Notes under the pieces: generated by a model
Database searches by the model: none
Told to the model about the DNA's origin: nothing
The model's input: the letters and a program-made list of their open reading frames with translations, nothing else
Program-made: the position numbers and the translations under genes
Assembly: GCA_030549775.1 (NCBI GenBank)
Contig: CM060181.1
Location: 47,002,218 to 47,066,217, forward strand
DNA from: Tamarix chinensis
Taxonomy: Eukaryota > Streptophyta > Magnoliopsida > Caryophyllales > Tamaricaceae
Length of the DNA: 64,000 nt
Direction of reading: 5' to 3'
Shown here: positions 60,126-64,000 of the stretch, in pieces
How positions within the stretch are numbered: position 1 is the stretch's first letter
Layout: the number at the start of each line of letters is the position of its first letter

Positions 60126-61045
60126 TGTAATGCCCCATCCTAAAAGTTTTTAAAATGTGTATGAAGGTGCACAGTGGTGACTGAGGTGGTGCACAGTGGT
60201 GGAATGGTGGTGCGTAGGAAAAAAATAAGGAAAGAAAGAGGAAGAAGAAAAAGAAAAGAGAGAGGGAAGATAGGAGAAGGAAGAGAGAGTGCTTGGGTAG
60301 TATTTTGGACAGAAAATGGCATAATGGAGGCAAATCAAAGAGAAAGGAAGAAGAGTGTGTAGTGTGTGTGTGTGTGTGTGTATACATACATGTGCGCATG
60401 TGTGATGTGATTTAGGGAAGAACAAAAAGAATAGGGGTGGTGTGCAATGGTGATGATGGTGATGGTGAAGCTGTAAGGTGATGGTTAGGGGTAGGGTAGT
60501 AGGTGCAGGGTGAGGGTGGTGATAATTGTATGTAGGTGTTGTGTGAGAAGTGAAATGGTAGGGGAAAACCGGTCTTGCAGAGTGTGCATATGGGTTTGCA
60601 GTCAATTAGGGATAAAGGGGCAGAAGGAGAAGAAGAAAAAGAAGAAAGGAAGTAAGGTGATGGGTGATGGATGCCAAAAGGTGATGGTGCAAGTGAGTGG
60701 TGCATGTTGCAAGTGCAAGTTGCAAAAAATTCAAATGTTGTAGCTCAAGGTTGACGGAAGGAGGAGAAGAAAGAAGAAAAGAAAAGGAGAAAGAAAAGGA
60801 AAAAGAGAAGGGTTGGTGGATTAGTTTAGGGTGATTTTGGATTAGCTAAAAGTAATTAGGATTAATAGAGATTTAGCGTGTTTTGATTTTGGTTTATGAA
60901 TTATGGTTTATTCGATTTAAGGTTTTAGATTAGGTTTCGGGATTAAGGGGTTAGGTTAAGGCTAACATAGGATTTATTGAGATTAGAATCAAATTAGGGC
61001 GTTAATGATGTGGGATTAGGCTAAGCAAATTTTTGGAGTATTACA
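60126..61045 (+). mobile_element. LTR-like unit with TGTAATGCCCC / TATTACA ends
   Basis: It starts TGTAATGCCCCATCC and ends TTTTTGGAGTATTACA, inverted termini like the other LTRs here. The plus strand is purine-rich (60170-60830), with a GT run at 60362-60382. No coding region is supported. Flanks AAAAT and AATTT do not match convincingly. The sequence to its left (59970-60125) resembles the start of a family-2 LTR. The strand is a guess from the TGTAATGCCCC start; the purine-rich plus strand could argue for the opposite. Confidence 0.4.
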
Positions 61046-61511
61046 AATTTGGTGGGTACAAAATAACATAACCTTTAATGGTGTAGTGAAACATGGGTAA
61101 AAATTGAGAGAGATGGGGAAGTTGATTTAGAGCCAATACTATGGTCAGCTAGGGCATAAGAGCTTCGAGTGCTACAGTGCGCTTGTTGTGGAATTCAGAG
61201 GTTCCACAACCAACTAGCTTATCAAGAACCGATGTTTAGAGCGATTTGCTTGGCCAGTCCCATAGGAGCAAATGAATATGTGCTAGATCCCTATGCTTCT
61301 CCTTTTAGTATGCTAACACCTCATCCTTTATCATTTTGCGTGTGTTAGTTTTGTGTTTACATTTCCCATAACATTATTGTGATAGTAGGGTTCCCTATTT
61401 TTAAGGGGATAGTTTCTACCTCGGGTGTCTTGCGTACCCTTGAATTTTTTCGAGTAGAGAGGTGAATAATTTGAGGATGAAGTCTATTTTTAAGGGGGCG
61501 GTGATGTTGTA
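61046..61511 (+). pseudogene. Probable 3' end of a gypsy element with a polypurine tract
   Basis: The last 60 bases read AATTTGAGGATGAAGTC, then TTTTTAAGGGGGCGGTGATG. This is the pattern that closes the pol region and polypurine tract of plant Tekay/Del elements immediately before an LTR. No clear protein domain is readable further left. The LTR that follows, however, appears to lie in the opposite orientation. Confidence 0.4.
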
Positions 61512-62500
61512 ACACCCCCAAAATTCACTACTGAAAAATTTGATTTTTAAAAGTTTTTTTGGAAGTAAGTACAGTAAATTTTGGGGTGTTACTACCACAC
61601 TTAGTACTAGACCAGTTTCCTTCTATCAATCCGCTACTAAGTGATAAGGCTAGAAAACATACTTTTAGTTAAATTCCAAGCGCACATTTACAAATTAGAG
61701 TAGCACAATAGTTAGGAAGGTTAACTCTCCTTCCAAGGAAAATCCACTAATCGTGATTATAAAGAAATTATTAGTGAAAAAAATACAAAGAGTTTCATGA
61801 AAGACATAGAAGTACTTCCTAGTTTGAAACACAGGCCAGCGCCCCGGATAACCCTACGCTTTCAATCCCAAAGATAAATCCTAAAGGGAGCATGCGGTCT
61901 AACCTACAAAGGGTATTACCCATTCAATAGGTAAGGGTGCAAGAAAGGAATCCCTCTAATGCTATGATACCGAGTAACCCTTTATATAAGACTAACATAT
62001 GGGGCTTGCATACAACACATCAGATGCAATACATCAAACACGTAATCATGGAAGAATACATACATCATCTGAAATGCAATAATCATTCGGACAGCTACAT
62101 GCATTTGTGGGACATATTAGTTCATTCATTGTTATTGTATTCAAGCCATTAGTGTCTTAATTATCCATCTCTTGAATTATATCCATGTGAATACGAGAAT
62201 CCCTTTATTATGGCCAGTCGAATGAAAATAACTACTCTAGGGCAGAAAGTCATTGGCCACTATTATAGCTAGTGGAATGGTCTCTAGGAAAAAATGCTCC
62301 TGGCCACTATTATAGTCAGTGGAACGGAGATCCTCCTAAGTCTAGCCCTAACCCATGTGGTGTTCCACTATAAGTGATTTGTATCTTTTCTATGATTTAT
62401 TATCATTCAAGGTTTGGCTTATTGATCTCAGAACCCCCACTATTATAACCGGTGGAACAAAAATACTACTCCAGGGTAGAATGAGGTAAATAGAGTTGGT
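61512..62500 (-). repeat. Family-1 LTR, 3' portion
   Basis: TGTAACACCCCCAAAATTCA at 61512 and TTTTGGGGTGTTACT near 61594 form the terminal hairpin. The sequence beyond is the reverse complement of 55684-55824 and parallels 9527-10570. It includes the CCACTATTATAACCAGTGG-type repeats at 62200-62480. Similarity fades near 62500. The remainder to 63533 is AT-rich with a (TA)n(TG)n run near 62667-62703 and no gene. Confidence 0.55.
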
Positions 62501-62670
62501 TGGCAACTTATTATTATCTTTTCTTTTTTTTACTTTTCCCTAGGTTATTTTTGGTATACAACCTTTTCATTATGCTTTATGAAGTTAGAGGAGGATGATG
62601 ATATGCATACATTGTGCTCTAATGGCTTAGAAAGTATGATTTGAGTAATATATTTAAATGGTTGAATAAT

Positions 62671-62703
<33 letters not shown>

Positions 62704-63533
62704 ATTACACTCAACCTTTAGCCATATTTGTATGTTTTAGTTTTTTTCATTTTATATAAATATGTTATTAGATGTATATTATATCATATATTATTGGGTG
62801 CTAATTTGGTGTCAAAAGCATGAAAAACAACACATGTGATTATAGTGTAGTTCTCAGCTTAGGAACATTTATTTCCTTTCAGTTGGTTTTTAATTAATAA
62901 GTTGTTTCCATTAGGTTTATTTATTTATATTTTGCTACATAATATGATAGGGTTTGAGTTTTTATTAGGGATGGTTTGATAATTGTAACTTTTAGGTGTT
63001 TAAGGACATTTTTGTCCTTTCACCCTACTTTTGAAATTTATAATAAAATAAGTGAAAATGATTTTAAAATAAGTTAAATATATTAAGTGAGTTCCTTGAA
63101 TTATAATTAATGACTAGATGGTAGAGGTTTTAAAGTGGATTTGCTAATTTCAAGTAGGAAAGGAATTTTAGATAACTTTTAAAGTTTTGGTTGGTTAAAA
63201 TATGATATCAATATTTAATGCTTTTAGTTATAAAAAGAATTGGTTAAACATGGACCAATATCATTATTAGTATGAATTAGCTCTTAAATTAACTTAAAAT
63301 GAAATTATTATAAGATAATTGATAATTAGGGTTTCTAATGGCCCTATGGTCTTTTTATTTGTTGGCTTGCACATGTTTAACTGAGCCTTAGTCATGGATC
63401 TAATAACTTATTGGATATTATTATTGGTATGAATTCATTCAAATAACAAGATTATGTGTGTGAATAGTATTGAGCCTTTGTGCCATGTGAATAGTAGTGG
63501 AACTTTATTCCATGTGAATAATATTGGATGTAA

Positions 63534-64000
63534 CACCCCCAAAATTTACTACTGAAAATTTTCATTTTATTAAAAGACACAACAGAAGAAAAGAAAATAA
63601 AACTGCAAATTTTGGGGATATTATCGTTGTGATCAATACAAGCCCAGCACCCGACCAGTCTGGTACTAACCATAAGGCTAAGAAAAATTACCGTCAATCA
63701 TTAATCAAACTTAAACTAAGAATTTGGAGAAGAACTGAATTGTTCAAAATACAAAAATCAGAGTACGCGTAAAGGAGTTTACAACTCAAGAGTGCATAAT
63801 TTAAGTCCCAAAAGGGGTAAAAGGTACAGTATGATAAAACAGAATTGAAATAAACTGATATAAGATAAAAGAATAGAAAAATAAAATTCGGCTAAGGCGC
63901 TCTCAGTCACCAATCCAAGTCCATGCTAAACTCTCAACTGCGCCCGATGCCTTATAAGCATTGAAGATGACATCTCCTACTTACACTAATTCAGAAGGGC
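63534..64000 (-). repeat. Second family-1 LTR 3' end, cut by the window
   Basis: TGTAACACCCCCAAAATTTA followed by CTACTGAAAATTTT starts the same terminal hairpin as at 61512. The second arm, GCAAATTTTGGGGATATTATC, is near 63605. Sequence to the right matches 9600-9660 and 61600-61660 (ACCAGTCTGGTACTAACCATAAGGC). It continues beyond the window. Confidence 0.55.

Noticed and set aside
1..64000. tRNA, microRNA hairpin or functional 5S rRNA gene
   Set aside because: I saw no convincing tRNA box pairs or miRNA-like precursors by eye. The 5S-like tracts are decayed and belong to TRIM LTRs.

Overview
This is a plant nuclear window, most likely from a flowering plant. It is AT-rich, it carries nested LTR retrotransposons with plant-type primer sites, and it holds one intact intron-rich gene that I recognise as plant F-box/LRR-repeat protein 15 (FBL15, SLOW MOTION in Arabidopsis). 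I cannot name the species and could not settle monocot versus eudicot.

Left third (1-33.8 kb): retroelements inside retroelements. A chromovirus RT/RNase H fragment (1-1130, minus) is followed by a solo LTR of a family I call family 2 (2331-17328, target duplication TAAAG/TAAAA). Three insertions split this LTR: a Cassandra-type TRIM carrying 5S rRNA-like sequence (2914-3665), a 1.8-kb solo LTR with a perfect 5-bp duplication (4117-5937), and a minus-strand Athila-like element (6770-16365). The Athila-like element is itself interrupted by a 4-kb solo LTR (family 1, 9527-13487). Next come a decayed minus-strand Tekay-like chromovirus (about 17.3-23.5 kb, gag lost) and a family-2 LTR remnant. 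That remnant holds a nearly full-length Ty3/gypsy element with two 843/844-bp LTRs and a perfect ACATG duplication (24680-31596). A second Cassandra-type TRIM lies at 33006-33767.

Middle (33.8-48.5 kb): an AT-rich flank without recognisable genes, then FBL15 on the minus strand (coding 46789 down to 38535). I could thread 17 exons with consistent phases into a 1017-codon reading frame. One intron is GC-AG. Another has two competing in-frame donors inside the F-box.

Right quarter (48.5-64 kb): again nested. A family-2 LTR is split by a 6.2-kb family-1 LTR (49609-55824). The family-1 LTR contains a hAT-type MITE with an 8-bp duplication, an array of roughly 33-bp repeats, and a TIR-bounded insert carrying a fragment of a FANTASTIC FOUR (FAF)-like gene. 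Further right are a broken LINE, an LTR-like unit, and two more family-1 LTR ends.

Functionally the window is one conserved gene in a retrotransposon sea; no operon-like cooperation between genes is expected. The less ordinary signals are the four 5S-like LTRs, the captured FAF fragment, the patchwork divergence between the LTRs of the 24.7-31.6 kb element, two families of short palindromic repeats inside LTRs, and the splice-site competition in the FBL15 F-box. All family assignments come from reading translations and repeats by eye; no database search was possible.
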